DNA of 64,000 nucleotides from UBA1444 sp964521625. GTDB taxonomy: Bacteria; Bacillota; Negativicutes; UBA1444. The first letter of the stretch is position 1. Each line of letters opens with the position of its first letter. Of this stretch, positions 7,306-16,365 are shown piece by piece. The stretch lies in the NCBI GenBank assembly GCA_964521625.1, contig CAZFSM010000002.1:1-64000 (forward strand), in the 5' to 3' direction. The translations under genes were made by a program, and so were the position numbers. The notes beneath the pieces are model-generated. The model saw only the letters and a list, made by a program, of their open reading frames with translations, had not been told where the DNA came from and did no database searches.

Positions 7306-8691
7306 ATGATCAAAATTCCCCGGCTGGTGATTGCCGGGACCCAAAGCGGTGTCGGTAAGACGACAATTACGAGCGGACTTCTCTTGGCGTTGCGTCAGCG
7401 TGGGTTGCAGGTGCAATCCTATAAAGTCGGCCCGGATTATATCGATCCCGGCTATCATGCACTGGCGTCCGGTCGGCCCTGCCACAATCTGGACAGCTGG
7501 CTGATGCCGCAGGAACGGTTGCTTTCGATGTTCGCCGCGACTTCCCAAGGCATGGATATTGCCGTGGTGGAAGGTGTGATGGGCCTGTTCGACGGCGGGC
7601 GCGGCGGCGTGACCAGCACTGCTTCTTTGGCCAGCCTCTTGCAGGCGCCGGTGGTTTTGGTCGTCAATGCCCGCTCGGCTGGCGAAAGTGTGGCTGCAGT
7701 CGTGCTTGGCTTCAAACAGTACGATCCGGCAATAACGCTTGCGGGTGTGATCTTGAATCAGATCGGCTCCGATTCGCATCAGGCGATGGTGGTAGAAGCG
7801 GTGGAACGGATCGGTGTAAAGGTACTGGGCGTGATTCGTCGCGCCGACAGTCTGAAAGTACCGGAACGCCATCTCGGCCTGTTGCCGGTGACCGAAAATG
7901 CCGCAGATGCTGTGTTGGAGTCGATCCATGCGGCGATCGCCGGTCAACTGGACATTGAAGCTCTGTTGAGTTTAGCAGCCACCGCGCCGGAGTTGCTGAT
8001 TCCGCCGACACCAGCCTTGCCGACAGATCGACAGGTCAAAATTGGCGTGGCTAAAGATGAAGCATTTTCCTTTTACTATCCGGAAAGTTTGCGGGTGCTG
8101 GAAGAAATGGGGGCCGAGCTGGTACCGTTCAGTCCACTGCGGGACGCTGTACTGCCGGTTGTGGATGGACTGCTGTTTGGCGGCGGCTTTCCCGAAATGT
8201 TTTTGCAGCAACTGGCTGATAATCAGTCGATGCTTGACAGTATCCGGGCTGCAGAAGGGCAAGGAATGCCGATCGTGGCCGAATGCGGCGGCTATATGTA
8301 TCTGTGCCGCAATGTGACGGATTTTCTGGGCAAACAATACCCGCTGGTCGGCCTGATTGCCGCGAATTGCCTGATGGAACAGCGATTGCAGACGGTTGGC
8401 TATGTCGAAGCGACCGCCATGGTGGACAGCGTGTTGTGCCAGGTCGGTGAAACGCTGCGCGGACACGAATTCCATTTTTCACGGATGGAACCGGCAGCTT
8501 CTGCTCAGGCAAGCCAACCGGCGTTTCAGATCACCAAGAACCGAACCGGTTTGAGCGCGCCCGGTGGTTTTGCCGGGCCAAATCTGGTTGCATCCTACCT
8601 GCACATCCATTTCGCCGGTAATCTGGCGGCGGCGCGGCGTTTTGTCGAACAGTGCGCCGACTACCGAAACCCGGCGCGGAGGGAAACCTGA
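7306..8691 (+). CDS. cobB: Cobyrinic acid a,c-diamide synthase CbiA/CobB
   Basis: It amidates the a and c side chains with glutamine and ATP. The N-terminal dethiobiotin-synthetase-like domain has the P-loop GTQSGVGKTT and KVGPDYIDPGYH, and the C-terminal class I amidotransferase domain has VAECGGYMYL with the nucleophile near Cys 327. From ATG 7306 it is 461 residues, the usual length; an in-frame ATG at 7282 and TTG at 7297 overlap cobO. The end overlaps cobU by one base. Confidence 0.95.
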   Translation: MIKIPRLVIAGTQSGVGKTTITSGLLLALRQRGLQVQSYKVGPDYIDPGYHALASGRPCHNLDSWLMPQERLLSMFAATSQGMDIAVVEGVMGLFDGGRGGVTSTASLASLLQAPVVLVVNARSAGESVAAVVLGFKQYDPAITLAGVILNQIGSDSHQAMVVEAVERIGVKVLGVIRRADSLKVPERHLGLLPVTENAADAVLESIHAAIAGQLDIEALLSLAATAPELLIPPTPALPTDRQVKIGVAKDEAFSFYYPESLRVLEEMGAELVPFSPLRDAVLPVVDGLLFGGGFPEMFLQQLADNQSMLDSIRAAEGQGMPIVAECGGYMYLCRNVTDFLGKQYPLVGLIAANCLMEQRLQTVGYVEATAMVDSVLCQVGETLRGHEFHFSRMEPAASAQASQPAFQITKNRTGLSAPGGFAGPNLVASYLHIHFAGNLAAARRFVEQCADYRNPARRET

Positions 8692-9263
8692 TGGCAAAGC
8701 TAGTTTTAGTCACCGGCGGCGCCCGTAGCGGCAAAAGCCGTTTCGCCGAACAATTGGCGGAGAGCTTCGGTAAGCCGGTCGCCTATATCGCCACCGCCGA
8801 AGTCTGGGACCAGGAAATGGCGGAACGGGTTACGCTGCACCAACAGCGGCGGCCGGAACACTGGACAACCTTTGAAGCTCCGTATGCAGCCGAGCAGGCG
8901 ATCCGACAGGTAACCGGACAGGTCGGCGTGATTTTGTTTGACTGCCTGACGGTGTATACCAGCAACTGTCTGTTGGCGCAACCGGAAGAGCTGGCCGCCG
9001 ATCAACGCTGCGAGGCGGTATTAGCTGCGATTGATCAACTGTTGGCGGCGGCGCGGCAATATGCCGGGACGATCATTTTTGTCACCAACGAAGTGGGCGA
9101 CGGCATTGTGCCGGACAACCGCCTGGCCCGCGAGTTTCGCGACCTGGCCGGCTTGGTGAACCAACGGGTTGCGCAGGCTGCCAGTGAAGTGTATCTGGTG
9201 GTTTGCGGACTGCCGGTCGAAATTAAGAGCAGAGCACTGTTTCCTGCAGGAGGCAATCAATAA
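8691..9263 (+). CDS. cobU: Adenosylcobinamide kinase/guanylyltransferase CobU
   Basis: CobU phosphorylates adenosylcobinamide and then forms AdoCbi-GDP for nucleotide-loop assembly. The P-loop VTGGARSGKSRFAE lies at the N-terminus, followed by the HQQRRPEHWTTFE region with the guanylylated histidine, and NEVGDGIVPDNRLAREFRD near residue 138. It is 190 residues, normal for CobU. ATG 8691 has a GGAGGG site. It sits between the two glutamine amidotransferases. Confidence 0.94.
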   Translation: MAKLVLVTGGARSGKSRFAEQLAESFGKPVAYIATAEVWDQEMAERVTLHQQRRPEHWTTFEAPYAAEQAIRQVTGQVGVILFDCLTVYTSNCLLAQPEELAADQRCEAVLAAIDQLLAAARQYAGTIIFVTNEVGDGIVPDNRLAREFRDLAGLVNQRVAQAASEVYLVVCGLPVEIKSRALFPAGGNQ

Positions 9264-10789
9264 TGGCAAAAACGATCATGTTCCAGGGAACCAGCTCCCA
9301 TGTCGGCAAAAGCATCCTGACCACCGCGTTGTGCCGGATATTCAAACAGGATGGTTACCGGGTGACCCCGTTCAAGGCGCAGAATATGGCGCTGAATTCT
9401 TATGTCACGCCGAGTGGCGGTGAGATGGGCCGGGCGCAGGTCGCTCAGGCCGAAGCGGCCGGGCTGGAACCTTCGGTGGAAATGAATCCAGTTTTGCTGA
9501 AACCAACCGGTAATTCACGCTCCCAGGTCATCGTCATGGGTCGGCCGATTGGCGTAATGTCGGCGTCGGAATACCATGCCGGCTATAGCAAGAAGTTGCT
9601 TGGCGTAATTGGCGACTGCCTTGATGAATTGCAGCAGCGTTACGATATCGTAGTGATTGAAGGGGCTGGCAGCCCGGCCGAAGTGAACCTGAAGGCGAAT
9701 GACATCGTCAACATGCGAATTGCGCTGATGGTCCAGGCGCCGGTATTTCTGATCGCCGATATCGACCGGGGCGGCGCGATTGCCTCCGTGGTCGGCACGA
9801 TCAGCCTGCTGGAACCGGAGGAGCAGGAGCGGGTGCAGGGGATTATCCTGAATAAATTCCGTGGCGACATCAATCTGCTGCGACCGGCTTTCGATATCAT
9901 ATTGGCCAAGACCGGCAAACCGGTGGTCGGCGTCATTCCGCATCTTGAAAACATTGGTATCGACGATGAGGATTCGGTGTCGCTGGATGACAAAAAGAGC
10001 CAGGCCGACCGGGAACTGGACATTGCGGTGATTCGTCTGCCGAAAATCAGCAACTTCACCGATTTTGACGCCTTGTCGCGCGAACCGGACGTTTCGCTGC
10101 GCTATGTCCGTCAGGGTGAGTCGCTGGGGCAGCCAGATCTGATCATATTACCCGGCAGCAAGAACACGACCGAAGATTTGCTGTATCTGAAAGAGCAGGG
10201 CTACGAAGCGGAAATTCAAGCGCTGGCGGCGCAGGGAACGCCGGTGGTCGGTATTTGCGGCGGCTATCAGATGCTGGGGCAAACCGTGCTGGACCCGTTG
10301 CACACGGAGTCAGAGCTGACTGAACTGGCTGGTATCGGCCTGCTGCCGGTCGTGACCACGTTTGAAGCTGAAAAACTGACTCATCAGGTGGAAGCGACCC
10401 AAAGCGAGCACTCGTTGCTTGGCGTGAGGCGTTCGCTTACCCCGCTGAGCGGCTATGAAATCCACATGGGGCGAACCGAGTTTGTCGGCCCGGTGTTCCC
10501 AGCGTTTTCGATCACCCGTCGCTCCGGCGAACCGGTTGATTTCGCCGACGGGGTTGTCAGTGAGAACGGCTTGGTGTTGGGGACCTATATCCATGGAATC
10601 TTTGATAACGATGAATTCCGCCGCTCAATCCTCGACGCGCTGCGGCAGCGTAAAGGGTTGCCGGCGCTGGCCGGGCAGACGCTGGCCTACTCGGCCCAGA
10701 AAGAAGCGGCCTATGACCGGTTGGCCGATTTGGTGCGGGCCAATCTGGACATGGACGCAATCCGGCGTGCGATGGGACTTGCCCTGTGA
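9263..10789 (+). CDS. cobQ: Cobyric acid synthase CobQ/CbiP
   Basis: CobQ amidates the b, d, e and g side chains of adenosylcobyrinate a,c-diamide. GTSSHVGKSILTTALCR at the N-terminus is its P-loop, PFKAQNMALNSYVT is typical, and VGICGGYQMLG holds the amidotransferase cysteine near residue 332; the catalytic His is expected in LGTYIHGIFDN. At 508 residues it is full length. The ATG overlaps the cobU TAA by one base, with GCAGGAGG upstream. Confidence 0.96.
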   Translation: MAKTIMFQGTSSHVGKSILTTALCRIFKQDGYRVTPFKAQNMALNSYVTPSGGEMGRAQVAQAEAAGLEPSVEMNPVLLKPTGNSRSQVIVMGRPIGVMSASEYHAGYSKKLLGVIGDCLDELQQRYDIVVIEGAGSPAEVNLKANDIVNMRIALMVQAPVFLIADIDRGGAIASVVGTISLLEPEEQERVQGIILNKFRGDINLLRPAFDIILAKTGKPVVGVIPHLENIGIDDEDSVSLDDKKSQADRELDIAVIRLPKISNFTDFDALSREPDVSLRYVRQGESLGQPDLIILPGSKNTTEDLLYLKEQGYEAEIQALAAQGTPVVGICGGYQMLGQTVLDPLHTESELTELAGIGLLPVVTTFEAEKLTHQVEATQSEHSLLGVRRSLTPLSGYEIHMGRTEFVGPVFPAFSITRRSGEPVDFADGVVSENGLVLGTYIHGIFDNDEFRRSILDALRQRKGLPALAGQTLAYSAQKEAAYDRLADLVRANLDMDAIRRAMGLAL

Positions 10790-11763
10790 TCACTCCGGCT
10801 TGGATTTATCCGTTGTCGCTGCTGTTTGATACGATTGTCGGCGACCCGCGCTCCGCTTTGCACCCGGTCGCGTTGATCGGTCGGCTGATTGCCTGGTTGG
10901 AGAGTTTGCTGCTGGTGATCAGCGACAGTGCGCTGCAAAAGCGACTAAAAGGGGCTGTACTGGTCGTGGTTGTACTGGCGACGACCTATGGCAGCTGCTG
11001 GCTTTTGCTTAAGCAGTTGACGGTGTATTTCAGTCCGACGGTGGTCCTGGTGCTGGAAGCGTTTTTATTGTCATTTACTATTTCGCCGCGCAGTTTGTCA
11101 CAGGCTGGTCTGCAAATCCGCGGGCGGATTCTGGCCGGAGATATCCCGGACGCACAGCGCCAGGTCGGCATGATTGTCGGTCGCGACACGCATAATCTGG
11201 GGGAACGGGAAATCACCCGGGCGACGGTGGAAACAATGGCCGAAAATATTGTCGACGGGATTGTGTCGCCGCTGTTTTTTGCTTGGATGGGCGGCGTGCC
11301 TTTAGCCTTTCTCTATCGGGCCGTCAATACGATGGATTCGATGATCGCCTATCGTAATGAACGCTATGGTGATTTTGGCATGGTCGCTGCCCGGGTCGAT
11401 GATGTGTGCAATTATATTCCTGCCCGGATCACCGGGGTATTGGTGATTATCGCCGCAAGTTTGCTGGGCCGCAATGCAGTCGGGGCGGCGCAGGCGATTT
11501 GGCGGGATGCAGCCAAACACCCCAGCCCCAACAGCGGAATCAGTGAAGCCGGTGTGGCCGGTGCTTTGGGTATTCAGCTGGGCGGTCTGAATTACTACGG
11601 CGGCATTGCGTCGCAGCGGGCCACCATGGGATTGCCGTTGCAGGAATTGTGTTCAGTCCATATCCGTCAGGCGGCAGGGATTATTTATGTCGTGACTTTT
11701 TTGTTTTGCTGCCTGATTACCGGCCTAGGTTTTTGGGGTTTTCAGCACTGGCTGGTATTCTAG
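10786..11763 (+). CDS. cbiB: Adenosylcobinamide-phosphate synthase CbiB (membrane protein)
   Basis: CbiB joins adenosylcobyric acid to (R)-1-amino-2-propanol phosphate made by CobD. It is a polytopic inner-membrane protein with hydrophobic segments spread over 325 residues; TRATVETMAENIVDGIVSP near residues 145-163 and the NTMDSMIAYRNERYGDFG block are conserved in the family. The GTG start overlaps the cobQ stop (GTGA). Confidence 0.95.
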   Translation: MITPAWIYPLSLLFDTIVGDPRSALHPVALIGRLIAWLESLLLVISDSALQKRLKGAVLVVVVLATTYGSCWLLLKQLTVYFSPTVVLVLEAFLLSFTISPRSLSQAGLQIRGRILAGDIPDAQRQVGMIVGRDTHNLGEREITRATVETMAENIVDGIVSPLFFAWMGGVPLAFLYRAVNTMDSMIAYRNERYGDFGMVAARVDDVCNYIPARITGVLVIIAASLLGRNAVGAAQAIWRDAAKHPSPNSGISEAGVAGALGIQLGGLNYYGGIASQRATMGLPLQELCSVHIRQAAGIIYVVTFLFCCLITGLGFWGFQHWLVF

Positions 11764-11790
11764 TTTGAAGAAAGTTGACGGGGTTCAAGC

Positions 11791-12558
11791 ATGATCAACG
11801 AATTCATTACCGCATTGCAATTTTTGACCCGGATTCGCCTGGTGCGCGAGCCTGCCTGTGATGAACAGTCGTTTGGCCGCAGCGTGGCTTTTTTTCCGTT
11901 GGTCGGAGTGATTGCCGGCGGTATACTGGCTCTGGTCGTGGTGGCAACCGGCGGTTGGCTGCCGGCGACCATCCGCAGCACGTTGATCGTTTCTCTGTGG
12001 ATTTTCATCACTGGCGGCCTGCACTGCGACGGCTTGATGGATACGGCGGACGGCGTGCTGTCCGGTCGCTCGCCGGAGCGAATGCTGGAAATTATGAAGG
12101 ACAGCCGGGTCGGCGCTTTTGGCGTCGTTGCGATGATTCTACTGGTGCTCTGGAAATGGTCGCTGATCCATGACATGCCCGATTCATTGCTCGCGCCGGC
12201 ATTAATCGCCATGATGTGCTTCGGTCGGTTCGGTATGGTGTTGGCGATTTTGCGGTTCCCTTATGCGCGGGCCGAAGGCATGGGCAAGGCGTTTTCCCTG
12301 TATGCAGGCTGGAGGGCGCTGCTAATTGCCGTTGTGACGGTGGGGGCAGTTCTGGCGCTATTCCTGAACTTTTTTGGCCCAATGGTTGCAGGGATCGGAT
12401 TGGCGGCAGTGGTAGCCGCATCGTTGTTCTCGCTCCTGTTTGGCGGCTGGCTGACAGGAAAACTGGGCGGCCTGACCGGCGATATGTACGGGGCGGCGAC
12501 CGAGCTTGGTGAAGTAGTGGTGCTGCTGGTTTTTGTCCTGTCAGCCTATGTAAAATGA
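11791..12558 (+). CDS. cobS: Adenosylcobinamide-GDP ribazoletransferase CobS (cobalamin synthase)
   Basis: CobS couples AdoCbi-GDP to the activated lower ligand in the membrane. The family signature ITGGLHCDGLMDTADGVLSG lies near residues 71-90 and is followed by a run of hydrophobic segments; TGDMYGAATELGEVVVL is the conserved end. It has 255 residues and begins 27 bases after cbiB. Its ribosome binding site is poor (ACGGGG at some distance from the ATG). Confidence 0.94.
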   Translation: MINEFITALQFLTRIRLVREPACDEQSFGRSVAFFPLVGVIAGGILALVVVATGGWLPATIRSTLIVSLWIFITGGLHCDGLMDTADGVLSGRSPERMLEIMKDSRVGAFGVVAMILLVLWKWSLIHDMPDSLLAPALIAMMCFGRFGMVLAILRFPYARAEGMGKAFSLYAGWRALLIAVVTVGAVLALFLNFFGPMVAGIGLAAVVAASLFSLLFGGWLTGKLGGLTGDMYGAATELGEVVVLLVFVLSAYVK

Positions 12559-12571
12559 TAGAGGTGAACTT

Positions 12572-13462
12572 GTGAGAGTGACTGTCCGCTGCCCCGGTTC
12601 CTGCGGTGAATTGGTACAGGGTACTGTAGCAGGGATGAATTTTTTGGTTACCTGCCCGGTTACGTTATACTCTCAGGTATCGGTGGATTTATCGACCGAA
12701 TGTGAAACGCCCTGGCGAGCTGGCGATAAGACGTTGGAAGCGGTCCGCCGGACCTTGGAATATCTGGAGTTGCCCTGGAAACAGGTCGGTGTCCGGGTCG
12801 AATCCGAATTGCCGCTCGGCAAGGGAATGGCTTCGAGCAGCGCCGATATAAGCGCTGCCTGTTTGGCGACAGCCCTGGCGGCGGGGCGGCAGATCGAACT
12901 GAATAAGATTTGTGACATTGCGCTGGCTATCGAACCGACCGACGGGATTTTTTTGCCAGGCATCACGCTGATTGATCACGTCACGGGAAAAGTTCGCCGA
13001 TCTCTGGGAGAGCCGCCAGCGATTGCGATGGCAATTTTTGATGTCGGCGGCGAAGTCGACACGATTGATTTTAATCTTCGCAGTGATCTGGCCGCCCTGA
13101 ACCTGGCCAAGGAAGCTCAGGTACTGGACGCCTTGCAGATGGTAGAGGAAGGGATTCACAGCGGTGACTGTTCACTGATCGGCTCCGGGGCCACGCTGAG
13201 TGCGCTGGCAAACCAGACCATTTTGTTCAAACCGTCGCTGGAAGGTATAATAGAATTGTCACGTTCATTTGGCGCAGTAGGTGTAAACGCTGCCCATAGC
13301 GGCACGGTGATTGGCGTATTGTTTGATATTGCCGCTATTGCCGGAATGGAAAGCTGTGTGACGGAAATCTGTCTCCAATATCCGGATATCCGGCATTTTG
13401 GACAGGCCCGGCTGACCAGCGGCGGACTTTCGGTTGTGGAGGGACTCAGTGATGTCGGATGA
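12572..13462 (+). CDS. pduX: GHMP-family kinase, probable L-threonine kinase (PduX-like)
   Basis: The N-terminus VRCPGSCGELVQG and the ATP loop PLGKGMASSSADISAA near residues 86-101 show a GHMP kinase of the PduX type, which makes L-threonine phosphate. Position decides the role: it lies directly before cobD, which decarboxylates that product for CbiB. It has 296 residues, a GTG start and a GAGGTG site. A different small-alcohol substrate is possible from sequence alone, but context favours threonine. Confidence 0.85.
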   Translation: MRVTVRCPGSCGELVQGTVAGMNFLVTCPVTLYSQVSVDLSTECETPWRAGDKTLEAVRRTLEYLELPWKQVGVRVESELPLGKGMASSSADISAACLATALAAGRQIELNKICDIALAIEPTDGIFLPGITLIDHVTGKVRRSLGEPPAIAMAIFDVGGEVDTIDFNLRSDLAALNLAKEAQVLDALQMVEEGIHSGDCSLIGSGATLSALANQTILFKPSLEGIIELSRSFGAVGVNAAHSGTVIGVLFDIAAIAGMESCVTEICLQYPDIRHFGQARLTSGGLSVVEGLSDVG

Positions 13463-14558
13463 TTTGATTCGCTATCATGGAGGAAATATCTATGCTGCCG
13501 CCCGCGATAGCGGACTTACGGCGGCTGATTTTCTTGATTTTAGCGCCAATATCAATCCATTGGGTTTATCGCCACAGGTCCGTGAGGCTGTATTGGCATC
13601 GATGGATTTGGTTGTTTGTTACCCCGACCCGGATGCGGTAGCGCTGAAAACGGCGATTACCGACGCTTATCAGGTTTCCGGCGAGTGCATTGAAACAGGC
13701 AATGGCGCGGTGGAACTGATTTATCTACTTTGCCGGGCTTTGTCGTCCAGGCGGGTTTTGTTGCCTGCGCCGACGTTTGGCGAATACGAGGGAGCGACGC
13801 GGGCTGCCGGCTTACCGATCAGCAAAATCCCACTGTCAGCCGAGGCAAATTTCATTCCCGACATTGCGGCGATCAGCGCTGCGTTGCAGCCAGCCGATCT
13901 ATTGTTCTTTTGCAACCCCAACAATCCGACCGGTGTCATTATGACCTGTGAACAGCTGGAGCCTTTGATCGCACAAGCGACTGCGATTGGCGCCCATGTT
14001 GTCATCGATGAATCATTCATTGATTTTCGGCCGACAGAACTGGCAGAAAGTTGCCGAGGCCTGGTCGCTCGCTATCGCGGTGTCACAGTATTGCACTCGT
14101 TGACCAAGTTTTTGGCGGTACCGGGCTTGCGGTTGGGTTTTCTGTTGGGAGAACCGACACTAGTGCAAAAGTTGGAAAAAATGCGAGATCCCTGGAATGT
14201 CAATGTGATGGCTCAGGCGGCCGGCGTGGCCGGACTCCAGGACTTGGCATACCGACAGGAAACCATTCGTTTGGTCGGACAGGAAAAGGATGCCATGGCG
14301 TGTGGACTGCAGAAAATTCAAGGGATTAAAGTATTGACGCCGTCGGTGAATTTTGTTTTGGTTGATCTGGGCACAACGGGATGGAAGGCGGCGCAACTGC
14401 AACAGCGATTGTGGCAGGAACGAATTCTAATCCGCAATTGCGCCAGCTTCACAGGTCTTTCAGATCGCTATGTCCGGTTGGCGGTTAAGCAACCAGATGA
14501 GAACCAGCGGTTGATTGAATTGTTAAAAATGATAATGTGTAAGGAAGAGGAAGCATGA
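13452..14558 (+). CDS. cobD: L-threonine-O-3-phosphate decarboxylase CobD
   Basis: This fold-type I PLP enzyme produces (R)-1-amino-2-propanol O-2-phosphate for the corrinoid nucleotide loop. The YHGGNIYAAARD N-terminus, DFSANINPLG, FCNPNNPTG near residue 155-163, and the PLP lysine in LHSLTKFLAVPGLRLGF near residue 220 are as in CobD/HisC relatives. It is 368 residues from ATG 13452, which follows GGAGGG and overlaps the kinase gene by 11 bases. HisC is the main alternative but the operon argues against it. Confidence 0.93.
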   Translation: MSDDLIRYHGGNIYAAARDSGLTAADFLDFSANINPLGLSPQVREAVLASMDLVVCYPDPDAVALKTAITDAYQVSGECIETGNGAVELIYLLCRALSSRRVLLPAPTFGEYEGATRAAGLPISKIPLSAEANFIPDIAAISAALQPADLLFFCNPNNPTGVIMTCEQLEPLIAQATAIGAHVVIDESFIDFRPTELAESCRGLVARYRGVTVLHSLTKFLAVPGLRLGFLLGEPTLVQKLEKMRDPWNVNVMAQAAGVAGLQDLAYRQETIRLVGQEKDAMACGLQKIQGIKVLTPSVNFVLVDLGTTGWKAAQLQQRLWQERILIRNCASFTGLSDRYVRLAVKQPDENQRLIELLKMIMCKEEEA

Positions 14559-15217
14559 CTACGATTTTTTTTATCCGGCACGGGCAGACTTTGTGGAACA
14601 AGGAACTGAAGTATCAGGGACACAGTGATATCGCTCTTTCCGAAGAAGGATTACAGCAGGCGGAACGGGTGGCCAAACGCCTGCGGCGGGAGCCCTTTAC
14701 CGCCATCTATAGCAGCGATCTCTCCCGGGCGTTTATTACCGCCGAAAAAGTGGCGGAGCACCATTCGCTGCCGGTTGTGGCGATGCCAGAATTTCGCGAA
14801 GTAGGTTTCGGCGAATGGGAAGGCCTGAAATATGATCAGATATATGCCGGCTGGTCCGCCGAGATTGACAAGTTTTTCCTCTACCCCAGCCAGGTCGAGA
14901 TTCCCGGCGGTGAGACATTTCATGCCGTTAAAGAACGGACTGACCGAGGATTGAAGCTGCTGTGCGAACGCCATGATGGCGAATGCATCGCCGTCGTGAC
15001 CCACGGCGGCGCTATCCGGACCATTTTATGTTCGGCGCTGGGCATTCCGCTTGACGCACTCTGGTCTTTCCGCCAGGATAATACAGCAGTCAACATCGTT
15101 GAATATGAAGAACGACATAATATTATCCGCCTGGTGAATGACGTGAATCACATCTATGATTGGGAATCGCTTGACCCCGAGCGATTACCGGCCTACAATA
15201 TAAATAAGAAATTCTAA
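14555..15217 (+). CDS. cobC: Histidine phosphatase, probable alpha-ribazole phosphatase CobC
   Basis: The phosphohistidine motif FFIRHGQTLWN at the N-terminus and VVTHGGAIRTI near residue 147 show a phosphoglycerate-mutase-like phosphatase of 220 residues. As the last gene of the B12 operon it most likely dephosphorylates alpha-ribazole phosphate or cobalamin 5'-phosphate. General sugar-phosphate phosphatases look alike, so the substrate rests on context. The ATG overlaps the cobD stop. Confidence 0.85.
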   Translation: MTTIFFIRHGQTLWNKELKYQGHSDIALSEEGLQQAERVAKRLRREPFTAIYSSDLSRAFITAEKVAEHHSLPVVAMPEFREVGFGEWEGLKYDQIYAGWSAEIDKFFLYPSQVEIPGGETFHAVKERTDRGLKLLCERHDGECIAVVTHGGAIRTILCSALGIPLDALWSFRQDNTAVNIVEYEERHNIIRLVNDVNHIYDWESLDPERLPAYNINKKF

Positions 15218-15235
15218 TGAATAGGAGTTATAAAT

Positions 15236-15643
15236 ATGGATTTGATCGATCAGATACATAAAATGTTGGACCTGAAAACCTGGGCTGTGGTCGGCGCAAC
15301 CGACAATGAGGACAAGTTTGGCTATAAGATTTACAAGATGCTGAAGAAAGCCGGTTACAAAGTTTACCCCGTGAACCCGGGCCTGACGACTATTCAAGGT
15401 GAAAAGTGCTACCCATCGCTTACGGAATTGCCGGTAAAACCGGATGCGGTTAATTTCGTTGTGCCGCCCAAGGTTGGTGAAGCGATTGTTAAGGAATGCG
15501 CTGCCTTGGGAATCAAGCATGTCTGGCTGCAACCGGGCGCCAATGCTGATAATGTGGTTGCGGCGGCGAACCTGGCTGAGCTGGATGTGATCTACCGGGC
15601 CTGCATATTGGTAGAGCTTCGTAAACAAGATCCCTACTTATAG
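15236..15643 (+). CDS. CoA-binding domain protein (YccU-like)
   Basis: A 135-residue single Rossmann-type CoA_binding domain: WAVVGATDNEDKFGYKIYKML near residues 14-34, VYPVNPGLTTIQGEKCYPSL, and VWLQPGANADNVVAAA near 101-116. Such proteins bind CoA or nucleotide; the cellular role is unclear. It starts 18 bases after cobC with AATAGGAG upstream and may be read through from the B12 operon, though nothing links it to B12. Confidence 0.85.
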   Translation: MDLIDQIHKMLDLKTWAVVGATDNEDKFGYKIYKMLKKAGYKVYPVNPGLTTIQGEKCYPSLTELPVKPDAVNFVVPPKVGEAIVKECAALGIKHVWLQPGANADNVVAAANLAELDVIYRACILVELRKQDPYL

Positions 15644-15695
15644 AGACGGTTTTGGCCAGCGAGAGAATAGGTTATTGTTAAAGGAGGAATAAGAC

Positions 15696-16019
15696 ATGGC
15701 AAAAGTTGAAGTGGTAAACGCGGACGGGTTCAAAGAAAGGGTGCTCGAATCAACAATCCCGGTTTTGCTTGACTTCTACGCAAACTGGTGCGGACACTGC
15801 CAAAAGCTGTTGCCCCTGCTGGATGAAGTCGCGGCAGAAATGGACGGAAAAATCAGTGTGATGAAAATGAATGTCGATGAAAACCGCGATTTTGCACAAA
15901 AATTTGACATCAAAGGTTTGCCGACGATGTTGCTGTTTAAGGATGGCAGCGAAGTGGATCGTTTGATTGGTTTTATGCCAAAAAATAAAATCGTTGACAA
16001 AGTCAGCGCCAAGCTGTAA
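15696..16019 (+). CDS. trxA: Thioredoxin with CGHC active site
   Basis: A 107-residue thioredoxin fold protein. The active site is NWCGHCQK, so the dipeptide is GH as in protein disulfide isomerases rather than the GP of classical TrxA; this usually means a more oxidising redox potential. The cis-proline follows KGLPTMLLF. It has a strong AAAGGAGGA site, no signal peptide, and so is cytoplasmic. It ends at a two-way terminator facing the reverse-strand gene. Confidence 0.92.
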   Translation: MAKVEVVNADGFKERVLESTIPVLLDFYANWCGHCQKLLPLLDEVAAEMDGKISVMKMNVDENRDFAQKFDIKGLPTMLLFKDGSEVDRLIGFMPKNKIVDKVSAKL

Positions 16020-16052
16020 TTTCTGCGTTTTCCCTCCGGAATCGACGCAAAT

Positions 16053-16110
16053 AAAAAAGCCGGACCTCGTCCCTTCAGTTTAAAACAAAGGGATACGGGC
16101 CGGCTTTTCT
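16053..16110. terminator. Bidirectional terminator between convergent genes
   Basis: AAAAAAGCCGG (16053-16063) pairs with CCGGCTTTT (16100-16108), and an inner TCCCTT/AAGGGA helix continues the stem with a mismatched internal loop. It has A-rich and T-rich flanks, so it can stop transcription of both the thioredoxin gene (+) and the DUF1858 gene (-). Confidence 0.8.
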
Positions 16111-16129
16111 AACAGACTTAAGACAGCGA

Positions 16130-16327
16130 CTATTTGACTGCTTTGTTCAGGTCGGCGACGAGCTCATCGGCATTAATTCCGTGCGCCATTGCGCCCTGTT
16201 CAATATTTTCAAACCGGGCCGCGATGCACCCCAGACAGCCCATGCCGAAATTCATGAAGACTTCGGCAGTTTGCGGGTATTTTTGCACCACATCGATAAT
16301 GCTCATAGTTTTTTCAATAGTAGCCAT
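16130..16327 (-). CDS. Small DUF1858-domain protein with CxxC
   Basis: A 65-residue protein on the reverse strand whose sequence SIIDVVQKYPQTAEVFMNFGMGCLGC matches DUF1858, a small domain related to the N-terminus of hybrid-cluster accessory and ScdA/RIC-type proteins. The MGCLGC motif near residues 34-39 suggests metal or redox function, but none is established. The ATG at 16327 follows GGAGGTG; upstream in-frame starts lack this. It is the only reverse-strand gene in the window. Confidence 0.85.
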   Translation of the reverse strand: MATIEKTMSIIDVVQKYPQTAEVFMNFGMGCLGCIAARFENIEQGAMAHGINADELVADLNKAVK

Positions 16328-16356
16328 GGACAACACCTCCATATGTTTATAATTTA

Positions 16357-16365
16357 AGTATACCA
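16357..16365 (-). promoter_or_regulatory. Possible extended -10 promoter of the DUF1858 gene
   Basis: On the reverse strand the sequence TGGTATACT is an extended -10 element 30 bases before the start codon. No convincing -35 box was found. Confidence 0.45.

Noticed and set aside
7099..7947. Long reverse-strand open frame (282 codons), with others at 1886-2641, 4419-5147, 19674-20522, 29479-30264 and 39205-39954
   Set aside because: All lie fully inside well-identified forward genes, have no recognisable domain or ribosome binding site, and arise from the codon bias of the true genes.
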